DNA of 64,000 nt from Desertibacillus haloalkaliphilus (GCF_019039105.1 NZ_JAHPIV010000011.1:120566-184565), one strand, 5' to 3'. Counted from the stretch's first letter, positions 9,663-19,507 are shown. Made by a program: numbers and translations. Notes: generated from the sequence alone by a model not told the origin.

Positions 9663-10535
9663 ATGAGTAACAAGTATAACGTATTTGTATACGGGACGTT
9701 AAGACAAAATGAAGGGAATTCACACTTTTTATCAGACGCCAAGTGTCTAGCACAACAGGCTTGGACATACGGAAGCTTATACGACACGGGATTCGGCTAC
9801 CCGGCAATGGTGCGAGATCGTCGAGGGAAAGTCTACGGCGAGGTATATGAGGTCAATGACGACCAACTCCAGCAACTCAATTGGTTAGAAGGGTACGTAG
9901 GAGAGGGTGAGGATAACCATTATCACCGTGTATCACAGACGATATATACGGATTATGGGGAAAAACAAGCATTTGTGTACGTGTACGACGACGAAAAAGC
10001 AAAACGACTGCCGAAAATCGATAGTGGAGATTGGAAATGTCACCACTACTTAGACCAAGATCAATGGCTCTACTTTGCCTATGGATCATGTATGGATGAC
10101 GAAAGGTTTTATCAAGCGGGAGTTGCTGAACAATTTGAAGATGTGATTGGCTGTGGGGTTCTAGAAAACTACCAATTAGCTTATACAAAAGAAAGCTTTG
10201 ACGGCGGGAGAGCCGATCTCGTTGAATCATCAAACAGATGGGTAGAAGGGAAAGTTTATAAAATTAACGAGGAAGCTCTTACGTATCTATTTAAACGCGA
10301 AGGTGTCAACGCCAATGTCTATCGCCCAGCCTTCATAACTATCAAAATCAATGGGGTTACCTACGAGAATGTACTCACATTTCTGGTGATCAACAAACAA
10401 GACGAAATTGCCCCGCCAGACCACTATGCTAGAGAAATTCTCCGAGGAGCAAAGGGTTTTGTTAGCGAAAGCTATTATCAGATGCTAGTGAAGGATTTAT
10501 ATCGGAAGTTTAAGAAGAGGATGTTGATTGAGTGA
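9663..10535 (+). CDS. Two-domain gamma-glutamylcyclotransferase-like protein
   Basis: The 290-residue protein fuses two GGCT-fold domains. Residues 1-110 begin with the family's VFVYGTLRQNEGNSHF and a GEVYEV...LEGY core. Residues about 138-285 begin with YFAYGSCMDDERF and hold EGKVYKINEEAL, a second substrate-binding loop. YGTL/YGS followed by a Glu in the core is typical of enzymes that release 5-oxoproline from gamma-glutamyl compounds. The N-terminal domain looks like the AIG2/BtrG branch, the second like the larger GGCT branch. The exact substrate is unknown. Ribosome site AAAGGAG precedes the ATG. Confidence 0.85.
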   Translation: MSNKYNVFVYGTLRQNEGNSHFLSDAKCLAQQAWTYGSLYDTGFGYPAMVRDRRGKVYGEVYEVNDDQLQQLNWLEGYVGEGEDNHYHRVSQTIYTDYGEKQAFVYVYDDEKAKRLPKIDSGDWKCHHYLDQDQWLYFAYGSCMDDERFYQAGVAEQFEDVIGCGVLENYQLAYTKESFDGGRADLVESSNRWVEGKVYKINEEALTYLFKREGVNANVYRPAFITIKINGVTYENVLTFLVINKQDEIAPPDHYAREILRGAKGFVSESYYQMLVKDLYRKFKKRMLIE

Positions 10536-10643
10536 AATAGACAATAGATCATTCCCCTCAACCAATCATAAAAGGAACCTTATAAACGATTTAACAGAAC
10601 TGGAATTAGTCACTGAATTTGATGATATTTTGTAATTATGATA

Positions 10644-10668
10644 ACGAACAGTGCCTGGCACTGTTCGT
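10644..10668. repeat. 25-bp palindrome, ACGAACA-flanked form
   Basis: ACGAACAGTGCC, a central T, then the exact complement. The GTGCCTGGCAC core is shared with the repeats at 1119 and 1695, while the outer arms differ. A near copy lies at 26290-26314. Confidence 0.75.
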
Positions 10669-10690
10669 AAGGATAACTACCCAAAACGAT

Positions 10691-10729
10691 AAAAAAACTT
10701 TTGAGCTAATAATGTTCAAAAGGTTTTTT
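10691..10729 (+). terminator. Terminator after the cyclotransferase-like gene
   Basis: AAAAAACTTTTGA pairs with TCAAAAGGTTTTTT around a short loop, ending in a T-run. Confidence 0.75.
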
Positions 10730-10907
10730 CATTGCTCTAAATGCCAATTTAATAATAAGCAATGTTGGTAGCAGGTGAAAGGCAAAATCGAGTTGTCGTC
10801 AGACTATTAGCATTGGTAATATTTCATTTATATGGTAAATTATATCTAGGTATCATACAATTTTACTAGTATAGAATATTTATAGATTAGAAAGGTGGTA
10901 AACTGAC

Positions 10908-11798
10908 TTGCCCAAATTCTTCGATAATTTTCTGTCAAAACAAGACCAACAGAGTTTATCTAAATTCTCAAGAAAAGCAAAAGGTGAATTATCAAAACTA
11001 CCAGTCATTTCTGCCGTTGGGGATGCAATACAAGGAGCTTCCGGATTAGCTGTTCTTCAAGAAAATTTGAAACAAGACCCGAACAATCCTAAGAACTGGC
11101 TTTATTATTATGAAGCACATATGATGTACCGGAAAATGAATGGTGGTGCAAATGTTGGAAGAGTGGTCATTAATCCAGTTGGTTTCATTGTAGGAAAAGG
11201 TGTATCAACAAGCCTTAATACTTTGGATGATGAATATGAAAAGTTTGATCCAAAGAAATGCATTGGCATGACAATCGCACTAGTCATGAAGAAAATAAAA
11301 AAAGATCAGCAAAAGGTTAGGCCAATTGACCTCGTTTTATTAGCGAAAGCCTTATCCTATTCATCTGCTCACGCCACTGCCAAAAGTAAGACAAAACTAC
11401 TTAATAAGGCAATCAAATATATGACGATTGCGATTGAACTTGAAAAAGACAAACAAAGGCAAGCTGAATACTTCTTTTACTTATCCCAATTTTATAATCA
11501 ATCAGGAAGAGAGCGTATGCAGTTAAGATCATTGAATATATCGAGAAAATTAGGGTTTCAACCTGCTGATAAAGAAATAAAATCAATTCTAAAAAAACGA
11601 ACACAAAATCAAGAAGAAAAAAGAAAAATTGACCAAAATACTAGCTATGTTCCTTACCAAACGTTCCTTTTTACATATAACCCAGATTTAGATTCCCGTG
11701 CCGGTAATACGTGGAATCACGTAAAAGAACAACAAACAAAAAAATTCTCTGAAACTGGTAAGAGACTAGGTAACTTTTTAGACAAACACTTGAAATAA
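10908..11798 (+). CDS. Uncharacterised first gene of the toxin module
   Basis: The 296-residue protein starts at a TTG after AAAGGTGG. A helical C-terminal half (residues about 140-230, LLAKALSYSSAHATAKSKTKLLNKAIKYMTIAIEL then EYFFYLSQFYNQSGRERMQLRSL) looks like TPR-type helices. A glycine-rich patch near 75-105 could be a weak membrane-seeking stretch. I do not recognise a family. Only 19 bases separate it from the WHH nuclease gene, so the two are surely one operon. An accessory, delivery or adaptor role for the toxin is inferred from context only. Confidence 0.65.
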   Translation: MPKFFDNFLSKQDQQSLSKFSRKAKGELSKLPVISAVGDAIQGASGLAVLQENLKQDPNNPKNWLYYYEAHMMYRKMNGGANVGRVVINPVGFIVGKGVSTSLNTLDDEYEKFDPKKCIGMTIALVMKKIKKDQQKVRPIDLVLLAKALSYSSAHATAKSKTKLLNKAIKYMTIAIELEKDKQRQAEYFFYLSQFYNQSGRERMQLRSLNISRKLGFQPADKEIKSILKKRTQNQEEKRKIDQNTSYVPYQTFLFTYNPDLDSRAGNTWNHVKEQQTKKFSETGKRLGNFLDKHLK

Positions 11799-11817
11799 AA
11801 AGGGAGTTGCAACTACT

Positions 11818-12540
11818 ATGGCCATTGATTTAGATGTTTTTGAAGCACTTGACTTGAATCAGCAACTAGATGTGGATACAAACGATCTGCAAACATATGA
11901 GCTGTCTAATGGCGTCTATTCCATTGATGATACAGATCATGATCTTGTTTTAGATAACCTTGACAAGACTTTATATAGTGATTCACAGTTGGAACATTTA
12001 CAAGCTGACTTGGATCAAAACACGACCTTAACTCAATTTGAAATTAAAGATGGTATGTATAATCATGATACAAATTCCGATTATATCGATGAAACGCTTA
12101 AGCCGGAAATTGATGGTCATGTTGAAAAAATTGATACAGTGAATTCAGATTTAGAAGGTACTGTCCATCCTGAGACTGGTGTTCCATACGAAAGTAATAC
12201 GGTACAACTAGCAGATGGAACATTCGTGGAAGGGGTTTTCCCTGTATTTGATTCAGCCTTTGATGCGATCATCCCGGCAGAACATTTTGAATCTAGTCCT
12301 TATACTCATGCGCAGATCGCCAATGAGCAATTAGCAGCAGCTGTTGCACAAGACCCTAGCTATGAGTCGCAATTTAACGACATGCAGCTTGAACAAATAC
12401 AAGATGGTGAAACACCCGATGGTTATACATGGCACCATCATGAAGAACTCGGAAAAATGCAATTGGTTGAAACAGAGCCTCATGAACAATCAGCTCATAC
12501 AGGCGGCATGAGCTTATGGGGTGGAGGATATGAAGATTGA
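11818..12540 (+). CDS. WHH-type HNH nuclease toxin
   Basis: The last 50 of 240 residues carry the hallmark of the WHH branch of HNH/endonuclease-VII toxins: DGETPDGYTWHHHEELGKMQLV, then HEQSAHTGG and a GGG tail. The preceding region (about 120-175, GVPYESNTVQLADGTFVEGVFPVFDSAFDAIIP) is the usual lead-in to this nuclease fold. Residues 1-115 are acidic and unassigned. The protein should cut DNA or RNA in a target cell. Unlike many Bacillus toxins it has no LXG domain or signal peptide, so its route out of the cell is unclear. Its ribosome site is AAAGGGAG, and a SUKH immunity gene follows after 12 bases. Confidence 0.85.
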   Translation: MAIDLDVFEALDLNQQLDVDTNDLQTYELSNGVYSIDDTDHDLVLDNLDKTLYSDSQLEHLQADLDQNTTLTQFEIKDGMYNHDTNSDYIDETLKPEIDGHVEKIDTVNSDLEGTVHPETGVPYESNTVQLADGTFVEGVFPVFDSAFDAIIPAEHFESSPYTHAQIANEQLAAAVAQDPSYESQFNDMQLEQIQDGETPDGYTWHHHEELGKMQLVETEPHEQSAHTGGMSLWGGGYED

Positions 12541-12552
12541 TAAGGGGGATTT

Positions 12553-12975
12553 ATGGTGGAAAATGTAATCTGGAAATATAGTAAAGGCAAGGTGGATGAA
12601 TCAACACTTTCTGAAATCGAACGATACTTTAATGTCTCGTTCCCTAGCTTCTATAAAGAAATCGTAAGAGAATATAATGGGGCAAGACCAAGACCGAATG
12701 CCTTTCATACCATTGATGGGAAAGAAGTAAGAATTCGTTCGTTCTTACCGATTGGTAAAGATTACACTGATAATATTGTTAATGTTAACAAACGTTTAAA
12801 AGATAAACTACCACAACAATTAATTGCTTTTGCCAATGATGATTTCGGTAACTACTTCTGCTTTGACTTTAAAGATGAAAAAGAAATTACTATCGTTTTT
12901 TGGGAACATGAAAATTCAGAACTCTTCCAATTGGAGAGGGATGGTTTTCTGGCGTTATTAGGGAGTGTAAGGTAA
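12553..12975 (+). CDS. SMI1/KNR4 (SUKH) family immunity protein
   Basis: The 140-residue protein has the SUKH pattern: IERYFNVSFPSFYKEIVREYNGARP near residues 22-46, a central FLPIG, and IAFANDDFGNYFCFDF near 97-112. SUKH proteins commonly protect against the nuclease toxin encoded next door, here the WHH nuclease. Ribosome site AAGGGGGAT precedes the ATG. The three-gene order (accessory, toxin, immunity) supports the role. Confidence 0.85.
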   Translation: MVENVIWKYSKGKVDESTLSEIERYFNVSFPSFYKEIVREYNGARPRPNAFHTIDGKEVRIRSFLPIGKDYTDNIVNVNKRLKDKLPQQLIAFANDDFGNYFCFDFKDEKEITIVFWEHENSELFQLERDGFLALLGSVR

Positions 12976-13168
12976 ATACAATTTATCATTAGGATTATGC
13001 CCTGGTTTCGATACTAATACTAAGTTGATTTGATAATAATATTTAATGAAATTTGTATGACAACAAGCGTATGAAGCAGTGATCACATAAGGATTGTAAT
13101 AATATAGGGATTTGAAAATCATTACATAAATTTACATAAAGCATACATGCAAAAAGGGTGTGAAAATT

Positions 13169-15142
13169 ATGAAAGCAAGTGAAACAAATCTTCAATCAAT
13201 TATTGAAGGTACTAAACAGTATATTATACCAATGTTTCAACGTACATATAGTTGGAATGAGAAACAATGGAAACAACTTTGGGAGGATATTCTAGACTTA
13301 ATTGAAGACGAACAAAGCACATCCCATTTTATTGGTTCAATAGTTTCTATTCCGGTTAATGCAAATACACACGGTGTTCAACAGTTCTTGGTTATTGATG
13401 GCCAGCAAAGAATGACTACATTACTTATTTTACTTGCCGCAATAAGAGATACTGCAGAGAAACAGGTGGATAAAAATCTGTCTGATGAGATACATCATAC
13501 ATTGCTAATAAATGGTTTTAAATCGGGAGAGGAAAAATATAAGTTCCTTCCAACTCAAGTTGATAAAGAACATTTTAAAAGAATATTAAATAAGGAACCA
13601 TTGGATGGTATAAAGGATTCATTAATTGTTAAAGCGTATGAATATTTTGTCAAAAAGTTAAATGAAGTCGCTGAAAGTTTAACTACAATAAAAAATACTC
13701 TTACTACGAACCTTGCTATAGTAAGTATTGTTCTATCTACGGAGGACAATCCTTATCTAGTTTTTGAAAGTTTAAATGCTAAAGGTCAACCTTTAACACA
13801 GGCCGACTTAATCAGAAATTATTTGTTTATGAGGATTCCTGCAGATGATCAGGATGATTATTATAACCGTTATTGGTTGCCAATCCAGGAAGAGTTGGGA
13901 GAATACTTGACTGAATTTGTTCGGCATTTTCTCCTGGGTATAAATATTAATGTGAAGAAAAATGATGTTTACGTTAAATTTAAAGAAAAGATAGATGGAC
14001 AGGATGTAAAGGAATTTTTAAAGAAAATTGCAAATCTCGCGAGTTACTATGCTAAGTTACTCTACCCAGATAAAGAGGATAATAAAGATATCAGGAACCT
14101 ATTAAAAAGGATTAATGATTTTGAAGCCAAGACAGCATATCCTTTTTTATTGTACATCTATCATGATTATAAAAAGGGTAAGTATGATGAAAAGCAATTC
14201 CGTAACATTTTGACTATTATTGAAAATTTCTTAGTAAGACGTTTTGTTTGTAATGTTGATTCTAAAGCATTAAACAAAATTTTTGCATCTCTATACAATC
14301 AAATTAGTACTCATGAATCTGAGGATTCTCTTTCTGAACTTATGGGCTATTTACAGAATCGAGGTTATCCAAAAGATCCAGAGGTGAAATCTTCCTTAAA
14401 AGAAAACCATCTATATGGACAGGGAGATCGTCGCAAAAAAGGAGCATTCATATTAAAAATAATTGAAAATTCCTATTCTCATAAAGAAAAAGCAAATCTA
14501 TCAAAAGCTACAATTGAGCATATTATGCCTCAAACGTTAACTGAAAAATGGATTGAAGAGTTAGGTGAGAATGCGGAGTATGTACATTCTGTTTATTTAC
14601 ATACTTTAGGAAATCTTACACTTTCTGCATATAATACAGAATTATCAAATGAGCCATTTAGCGTAAAAAGAAAATATTATAAGGATAGTAATATCTTTCT
14701 TAATAAAAAAATAAGTGAATTTGAAAAATGGAATCAAATAAATATTGAAGAACGTGCAAACGTGCTAATAAATAAGTTTCTGGAAATATGGCCCTATTTC
14801 GGAAAACCGGAAAATGAAATGAAGAAAGTAACTGGAAGTTCACCCAGGTTGTTAATAATTCATCAACAGTCTTATCCTGTTAACACGTGGCGAGAAGTGA
14901 TGGAAAAAACAATCATGGCGATATATGAGCAAGATATTAAAAAATATAAAAAACTAATGGAGAAAAATTCAGGATTTTTATCAATGGATGGTATAGAAAT
15001 GAGAGCAGCAAAAAAATTACCAAATGGGCACTACCTGGAAGCTAATCTTAGTGCAAAAGCAATTTATAACTTTTGCTTAAAAATATTTGAAGAAGCCGGT
15101 TATAATAGAGATGATTGGCAAGTTGAAATTGAACATAAATAA
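13169..15142 (+). CDS. GmrSD-like protein (DUF262 + DUF1524), copy 1
   Basis: I take the ATG at 13169, ten bases after AAAAAGGG. The 657-residue product opens with a DUF262 (GmrS, ParB/Srx-fold) domain: YIIPMFQRTYSWNEKQW near residue 20 and the nucleotide-binding VIDGQQRMTTLLIL near 76. A DUF1524 HNH nuclease domain lies near 445-520 (ATIEHIMPQTLTEKW, then HTLGNLTLSAYNTELSN). About 100 further residues form an extra C-terminal domain I do not recognise. GmrSD enzymes cut modified phage DNA using NTP. Fusion of both subunits into one chain is common in Bacteria. It stands alone, with a weak hairpin terminator behind it. Confidence 0.85.
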   Translation: MKASETNLQSIIEGTKQYIIPMFQRTYSWNEKQWKQLWEDILDLIEDEQSTSHFIGSIVSIPVNANTHGVQQFLVIDGQQRMTTLLILLAAIRDTAEKQVDKNLSDEIHHTLLINGFKSGEEKYKFLPTQVDKEHFKRILNKEPLDGIKDSLIVKAYEYFVKKLNEVAESLTTIKNTLTTNLAIVSIVLSTEDNPYLVFESLNAKGQPLTQADLIRNYLFMRIPADDQDDYYNRYWLPIQEELGEYLTEFVRHFLLGININVKKNDVYVKFKEKIDGQDVKEFLKKIANLASYYAKLLYPDKEDNKDIRNLLKRINDFEAKTAYPFLLYIYHDYKKGKYDEKQFRNILTIIENFLVRRFVCNVDSKALNKIFASLYNQISTHESEDSLSELMGYLQNRGYPKDPEVKSSLKENHLYGQGDRRKKGAFILKIIENSYSHKEKANLSKATIEHIMPQTLTEKWIEELGENAEYVHSVYLHTLGNLTLSAYNTELSNEPFSVKRKYYKDSNIFLNKKISEFEKWNQINIEERANVLINKFLEIWPYFGKPENEMKKVTGSSPRLLIIHQQSYPVNTWREVMEKTIMAIYEQDIKKYKKLMEKNSGFLSMDGIEMRAAKKLPNGHYLEANLSAKAIYNFCLKIFEEAGYNRDDWQVEIEHK

Positions 15143-15153
15143 AATACGATACA

Positions 15154-15192
15154 AAAGGGCATGATGATGTTTATATCATGTCCTTCGTTTGT
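15154..15192 (+). terminator. Possible terminator after GmrSD-like copy 1
   Basis: A stem of GGGCATGAT and ATATCATGTCC around a short loop is followed by a T-rich but interrupted stretch. Confidence 0.45.
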
Positions 15193-15314
15193 TTTGTTGT
15201 TTTAATCATGCACTATGCATGTCAACTTTTGTCATGATAAGATTCATGTAGAGGAAATATATCCCATAATTTACTTTAGGTTGAATTAAACATCTTAATA
15301 GAAAGAGTGATGGT

Positions 15315-16213
15315 ATGTCAGATCGTTTAATCCGGCTCGTTCGAATCATCGTACTTATTCAATCAAACCCTGGTATTACAGCGAAACAGTTATCTGAGAA
15401 ATGTGATACAACCAACCGAACTATCTATCGTGATTTGGAGATGTTAAGTGCCGCTCACATTCCGATTACGAATGAAGGCTATGGAAAAGGGTATGTGTAC
15501 CTTCGATCAAATCAGTCACTTAATTCCACCTGATTTTTATACAGCCTATGAAAAAGTCATGGCCACTCATCAAAAGGAAAAGAAGGATCTACAAACCGTC
15601 TTGGAGCAAATGGTGTCAGTAATCCAAATGGGGACACCTGCGTATCAAGAGGAAAAAAGTAACTTTTTATCACCAGTGATTCAAGCGATTGTTCATGCAA
15701 AGTCTCTTGAAGTAACCTATCATACACAAAGTCGCAATGTCACAACGACAAGTGTTCTTGACCCTTATTATCTCATTCCTCGCGATCATCGCTTTTATTT
15801 GATTGCTTTTTGTCGTGAGAAAAATAAGTTTCTTACGTTTAGAATGAGCCGCTTCCTTGATGTCAAACAAACAGGTGAAACATTCGAGAAGAAAGAGCTG
15901 AATTTTAAAGACTATTTTAACCATACGTGGTCGATTATCAAAGGGAGCGACAAGATTCACTTTAAGGTGTTGTTTAACAAAAATATCGCACGCTACATAA
16001 AAGAAGAGGAGCTGTTTGTGAAGCCTAAGTTAACCGAAAGAGAAGATGGAAGCCAATTATTTGAAGTAACGTTAAACCATGACAGAGAGTTCCTACAATG
16101 GGTGATGCAGTACGGCACGGATGCAGAAATCATTGAGCCAGTCGAATTTCGCGAAAGAAATGAGAGAGATGCTTAAGAATTGGTTAGGGATGTATGAACA
16201 AGAAAATCTGTAA
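15315..16213 (+). pseudogene. Decayed HTH + WYL transcriptional regulator (YobV-like)
   Basis: The start (residues 1-60) is a clean DeoR-type helix-turn-helix: NPGITAKQLSEKCDTTNRTIYRDLEML. The frame then stops at 15533. The next frame, from about 15500, holds the WYL domain (residues like VTYHTQSRNVTTTSVLDPYYLIPRDHRFYLIAFC) and stops at 16176. A third frame carries the expected C-terminal helix KEMREMLKNWLGMYEQ to the stop at 16211-16213. The usual linker of about 25-30 residues between the HTH and the PPDFYTAYEK segment is also missing. So there is one deletion with frameshift plus a second frameshift near 16155, which is true decay and not one sequencing error. Confidence 0.75.
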
Positions 16214-16310
16214 AAAATAGGACGGAAGAAACGTTTGTTCGCTGACAATAAGGTGTCACTTCTACTTGTTATCCTGTATTTGTAAATAACATTCATAGGG
16301 GGATAACAAA

Positions 16311-17376
16311 ATGAAAAAATTATCTTTGTTTTTCATTTCCATTGCAGCAGCGGCAATGACAGTAACAGGTTGTGGTGGAGAAACGACAATCGAGGAAGTA
16401 GATAGCACTCAGGCAAGTGAGCAAACAGAAGTGAATTGGTTAGATGGTAAGGAGCAATTAACGACAGAAGATGAAATGATCGAAAACTTTGTTGGCGACT
16501 TCTTCAGTGCTGATGCCGGTGTGCGAGAGCAAGCCATTGAAAATTACATTCACCCTGAGGTTCAACCGTTATTTTTATTAATGAGCGGATTTTCAGCTGA
16601 AGGTGACATTCCAACGATTGATATGGACCAGTTTGCTATTATTGAAACGATCGAGCATGAAGAAGATGGTGAAGTAGGAATAGCTAACACTGACAAGACA
16701 ACAAACAGAAGAAGAGAAAATTCAGGAAACGATCTTCTTTGTCTACGAAGATAAAATCGGCTGGTTCTTTGACCCGACAGCAGAAGACGAAGAAATGCGT
16801 GACACCTATCATGAATTTAGAGCACTACTAAGTGCAGAAGTGCCACCAGAAGACATCCTTGTCACATTCGAACCAGAACAAGATGCACAAGCTAAAAGCT
16901 CAGAGCAAAAAGAAAATGAAATTGGAACACGAGCAAATCCATTAGTCATTGGGGAAAGAATCACATTAAATTACTATGACCTCTTCTATGGGAATGTCGA
17001 ATTAGAAATGGAACTACTAGAGGTCATGAGCGGCGAAGAAGCATGGAACATTGTCCGTGAAGCAAATCAATTTAACGAAGCACCAGGTGAAGGTCAAGAA
17101 TATATCCTAGCTAGATATTTTGTAAAAATAAATGAGGTCGAAGAAGAGCCATATGACCTTACGCATGCTCAATTTGATGCAGTTAGTACGACAGGAAACA
17201 CGTATGATGACTTCATTTCAGTCTCTGGATTAGAGCCTGACCTACGAAACGAAATGTACACTGGAGCAGAACGCGAAGGCTTTACGTACTTCCTTGTTGA
17301 AAAAGACGACGAAGACCCACTTGTAGCGTTCAAACGTAGAAGTGATGTTGAAGTTTGGTTTAAGATGAGGGATTGA
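16311..17376 (+). pseudogene. Frameshifted lipoprotein gene
   Basis: The first frame (16311-16754) starts after AGGGGGA with a signal peptide and lipobox VTGC (Cys near residue 21), then an acidic low-complexity linker. Near 16680 the frame is lost. One base over, a frame reading TLTRQQTEEEKIQETIFFVYEDKIGWFF continues to 17376 with a DUF5105/DUF4352-like beta-sandwich part (ITLNYYDLFYG to VEVWFKMRD). One extra base near GAATAGCTAAC explains it. Joined length is about 354 residues. The last 280 bases are duplicated in degraded form at 18938-19215. Confidence 0.7.
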
Positions 17377-17510
17377 GATAGTTGGGATTATTCAATCTGT
17401 ATGATAAAAAAAGAAGAAGCGGGTTATCCGTACTTTTTTTGTAATACCATCCCAGCCAATTTGAAATAGTAAAGACTGACCTTACTTAAATGATTATTTG
17501 GAGGTGTATG

Positions 17511-18881
17511 ATGGGGAATCATAAGTGGTACCTTTCAACTTGGTTTATTAGTATATGGTTTGCTTTATCATTCTTGATTGTTCCTCTAATTATAGGTGTA
17601 GCATTATTAATTATGCAGATAATTGAAAATAAAAAAGTAAAAGAAGAGTGGGAAGAAAGTGGTTTTGGAGATGTTGTAAAGGCAAGGCAGCAACATGATA
17701 ATTTAATAAAGAAGAATGAGAAGATACAGAGGGATATAAATTCCAACGAATTAAAACTAAACAAATTGAAGGATGAAATTAAAGAGAAAAAAGGCGAAAT
17801 TATTATCTTAGATGAAGAAATTCTTAACCAATCATTTGGCTTTTATGAACCAAAGTATGGGTTTGAAAATTCGGAGGAATATAAAAATCAACTTGATAAA
17901 ATTAGAGAAAAACAAAAAACGATGGCTTCCAATAAAAAAGCAACAAATCATTCAAATAACTGGACAGTAGATGGTAGTAAAAAGAAAGGTGAGGCTCTTA
18001 ACAATGATAATATAAAAATGGTTGTTAGAGCATTCAATAATGAATGTGATGCCGCCATAGTAAAAGTAAAATTTAATAATGTAGATACTATAGAGAAGAG
18101 AATTAGAAATGCTTACAAGCAACTAAATAAATTGAATAAAAAGAACAAAATTGAAATTAAACCAGAGTATTTAAGGTTAAAACTAGATGAGTTATACCTT
18201 TCATATGAATACCAGGTTAAGAAAGAGGAAGAGAAGGAAGAACAAAGAAGACTGAAAGAGCAGATTAAAGAAGAGAAGCGTGTGCAAATGGAAATTGAGC
18301 GTGAAAAGAAAAAGCTTGAAAAAGATGAACAACATTTTAATAATGCTATTGAACAATATAAGATGAAGCTAGAAAATGCTGACGAGGAAATGAAAACAGA
18401 GATTGAGACTAAAATTCATGAGATTAAAGAAAAGTTAGCATATATCCATGAGGAGAAACAAGCAGTTGATTATAGAGAGCAAAATGCTAAAGCAGGCTAT
18501 GTATATATCATTTCAAATATTGGGTCATTCGGTGAAAACATTTTCAAGATAGGAATGACACGTCGACTAGAGCCATTAGACCGTGTTAATGAGCTAGGAA
18601 ATGCTTCTGTCCCATTTGGTTTTGATGTTCATGCAATGATTTTTTCCGAAGATGCACCAAAATTAGAAAATGCACTTCATAAGGCGTTTGAATATGCTCA
18701 AGTAAACAAAGTAAACCCGAGAAAAGAGTTCTTTAATGTAACACTTGACGAAATCGCTAAAACTGTAAAAGAAAACCACAATAAAACAGTTGAATTTACC
18801 AAATTGGCAGAAGCAGAAGAATACAGAAAGTCGCTTAAGATTAACAATTCAGAGCAAACTGAAAGAATGCAGTTGATCTAA
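17511..18881 (+). CDS. Membrane-anchored coiled-coil protein with C-terminal GIY-YIG (T5orf172/Mug113) domain
   Basis: The start is the second ATG of a pair, six bases after GGAGG. The 456-residue product has one or two N-terminal membrane helices (about 5-37). A long charged coiled coil (40-110 and 225-330, rich in KEEEKEEQRR) surrounds a DUF4041-like middle. A C-terminal T5orf172/GIY-YIG-type domain (about 338-425) has GYVYIISNIGSFGENIFKIGMTRR and LENALHKAFE. GIY-YIG domains of this type are found in phage and defence-island proteins and may cut DNA. The gene is AT-rich compared with the flanking lipoprotein copies, and it sits exactly between a lipoprotein gene and the duplicate of that gene's tail. 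An anti-phage role is inference. Confidence 0.8.
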   Translation: MGNHKWYLSTWFISIWFALSFLIVPLIIGVALLIMQIIENKKVKEEWEESGFGDVVKARQQHDNLIKKNEKIQRDINSNELKLNKLKDEIKEKKGEIIILDEEILNQSFGFYEPKYGFENSEEYKNQLDKIREKQKTMASNKKATNHSNNWTVDGSKKKGEALNNDNIKMVVRAFNNECDAAIVKVKFNNVDTIEKRIRNAYKQLNKLNKKNKIEIKPEYLRLKLDELYLSYEYQVKKEEEKEEQRRLKEQIKEEKRVQMEIEREKKKLEKDEQHFNNAIEQYKMKLENADEEMKTEIETKIHEIKEKLAYIHEEKQAVDYREQNAKAGYVYIISNIGSFGENIFKIGMTRRLEPLDRVNELGNASVPFGFDVHAMIFSEDAPKLENALHKAFEYAQVNKVNPRKEFFNVTLDEIAKTVKENHNKTVEFTKLAEAEEYRKSLKINNSEQTERMQLI

Positions 18882-18937
18882 CAAAAACAATTTTATAGCT
18901 TCCATTTCAGATTGTTTCGATACAACAGCTGAGGACT

Positions 18938-19215
18938 AAGAATATATCCTAGCTAGATATTTTGTGAAAGTCCATGAGGTCGAAAGAGCCATATGACTTT
19001 ACGCATGCTCAGTTTCATTCAGTTAGTACTACTGAAAACACGTATGATGACTTCATTTCATTATCTGGATTAGAGCCTACCTACGAAACGTAATGTACGC
19101 TGGAGCAAAACGCGAAGGCTTTACGTACTTCCTTGTTGACAAAGACGACGAAGATCCACTCATAGCGTTTCAAAGCAGAAGTGATGCTGAAGTTTGGTTT
19201 AAGGTGAGGGATTGA
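18938..19215 (+). pseudogene. Degraded duplicate of the lipoprotein 3' end
   Basis: It aligns along its whole length with 17096-17376 (AAGAATATATCCTAGCTAGATATTTT at the start, GAAGTTTGGTTTAAG(A/G)TGAGGGATTGAG at the end). Several single-base deletions and an in-frame stop break it. Together with the intact-length copy it brackets the GIY-YIG protein gene. Confidence 0.85.
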
Positions 19216-19267
19216 GACATTTGCTATAGGTTAATGCGCAAAATGAAAGTAAAGATAAGGATATGTT

Positions 19268-19295
19268 AAAAGCAGGGGATCCCCTGCTTTTTTTT
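19268..19295 (+). terminator. Perfect palindromic terminator
   Basis: AAAGCAGGGGATCCCCTGCTTT followed by a T-run. It closes the lipoprotein/GIY-YIG transcription unit. Confidence 0.85.
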
Positions 19296-19507
19296 ACCAG
19301 TTAAACGCAATTCATATTTTTGAGTGCTTACATTTTCGTCAATTTTAGATCCATAAGTTTCCTTTGATACCCTTCGTATATTGGGAAACAAAGCGTCTCA
19401 TAAGGCGTTGTTAGAGATGTTTCAAATGTGGGCACTGGGCCAAATGATGTCCGATAACCTGGCTTAAAATAAGAGTCAGGTCTTTTTCTTGTCTAAATTA
19501 GCCATCA

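Larger units (their letters stand above)
10536..10907. other. Spacer with palindrome and terminator before the toxin module
   Basis: This 372-base gap holds the palindrome at 10644-10668 and the terminator at 10691-10729. The toxin-module promoter must lie between about 10740 and 10890. I see no clear sigma-A hexamers. Confidence 0.4.

Noticed and set aside
9479..9807. Reverse ORFs of 80-102 residues
   Set aside because: They overlap the start of a clear cyclotransferase-like gene on the other strand and lack ribosome sites.
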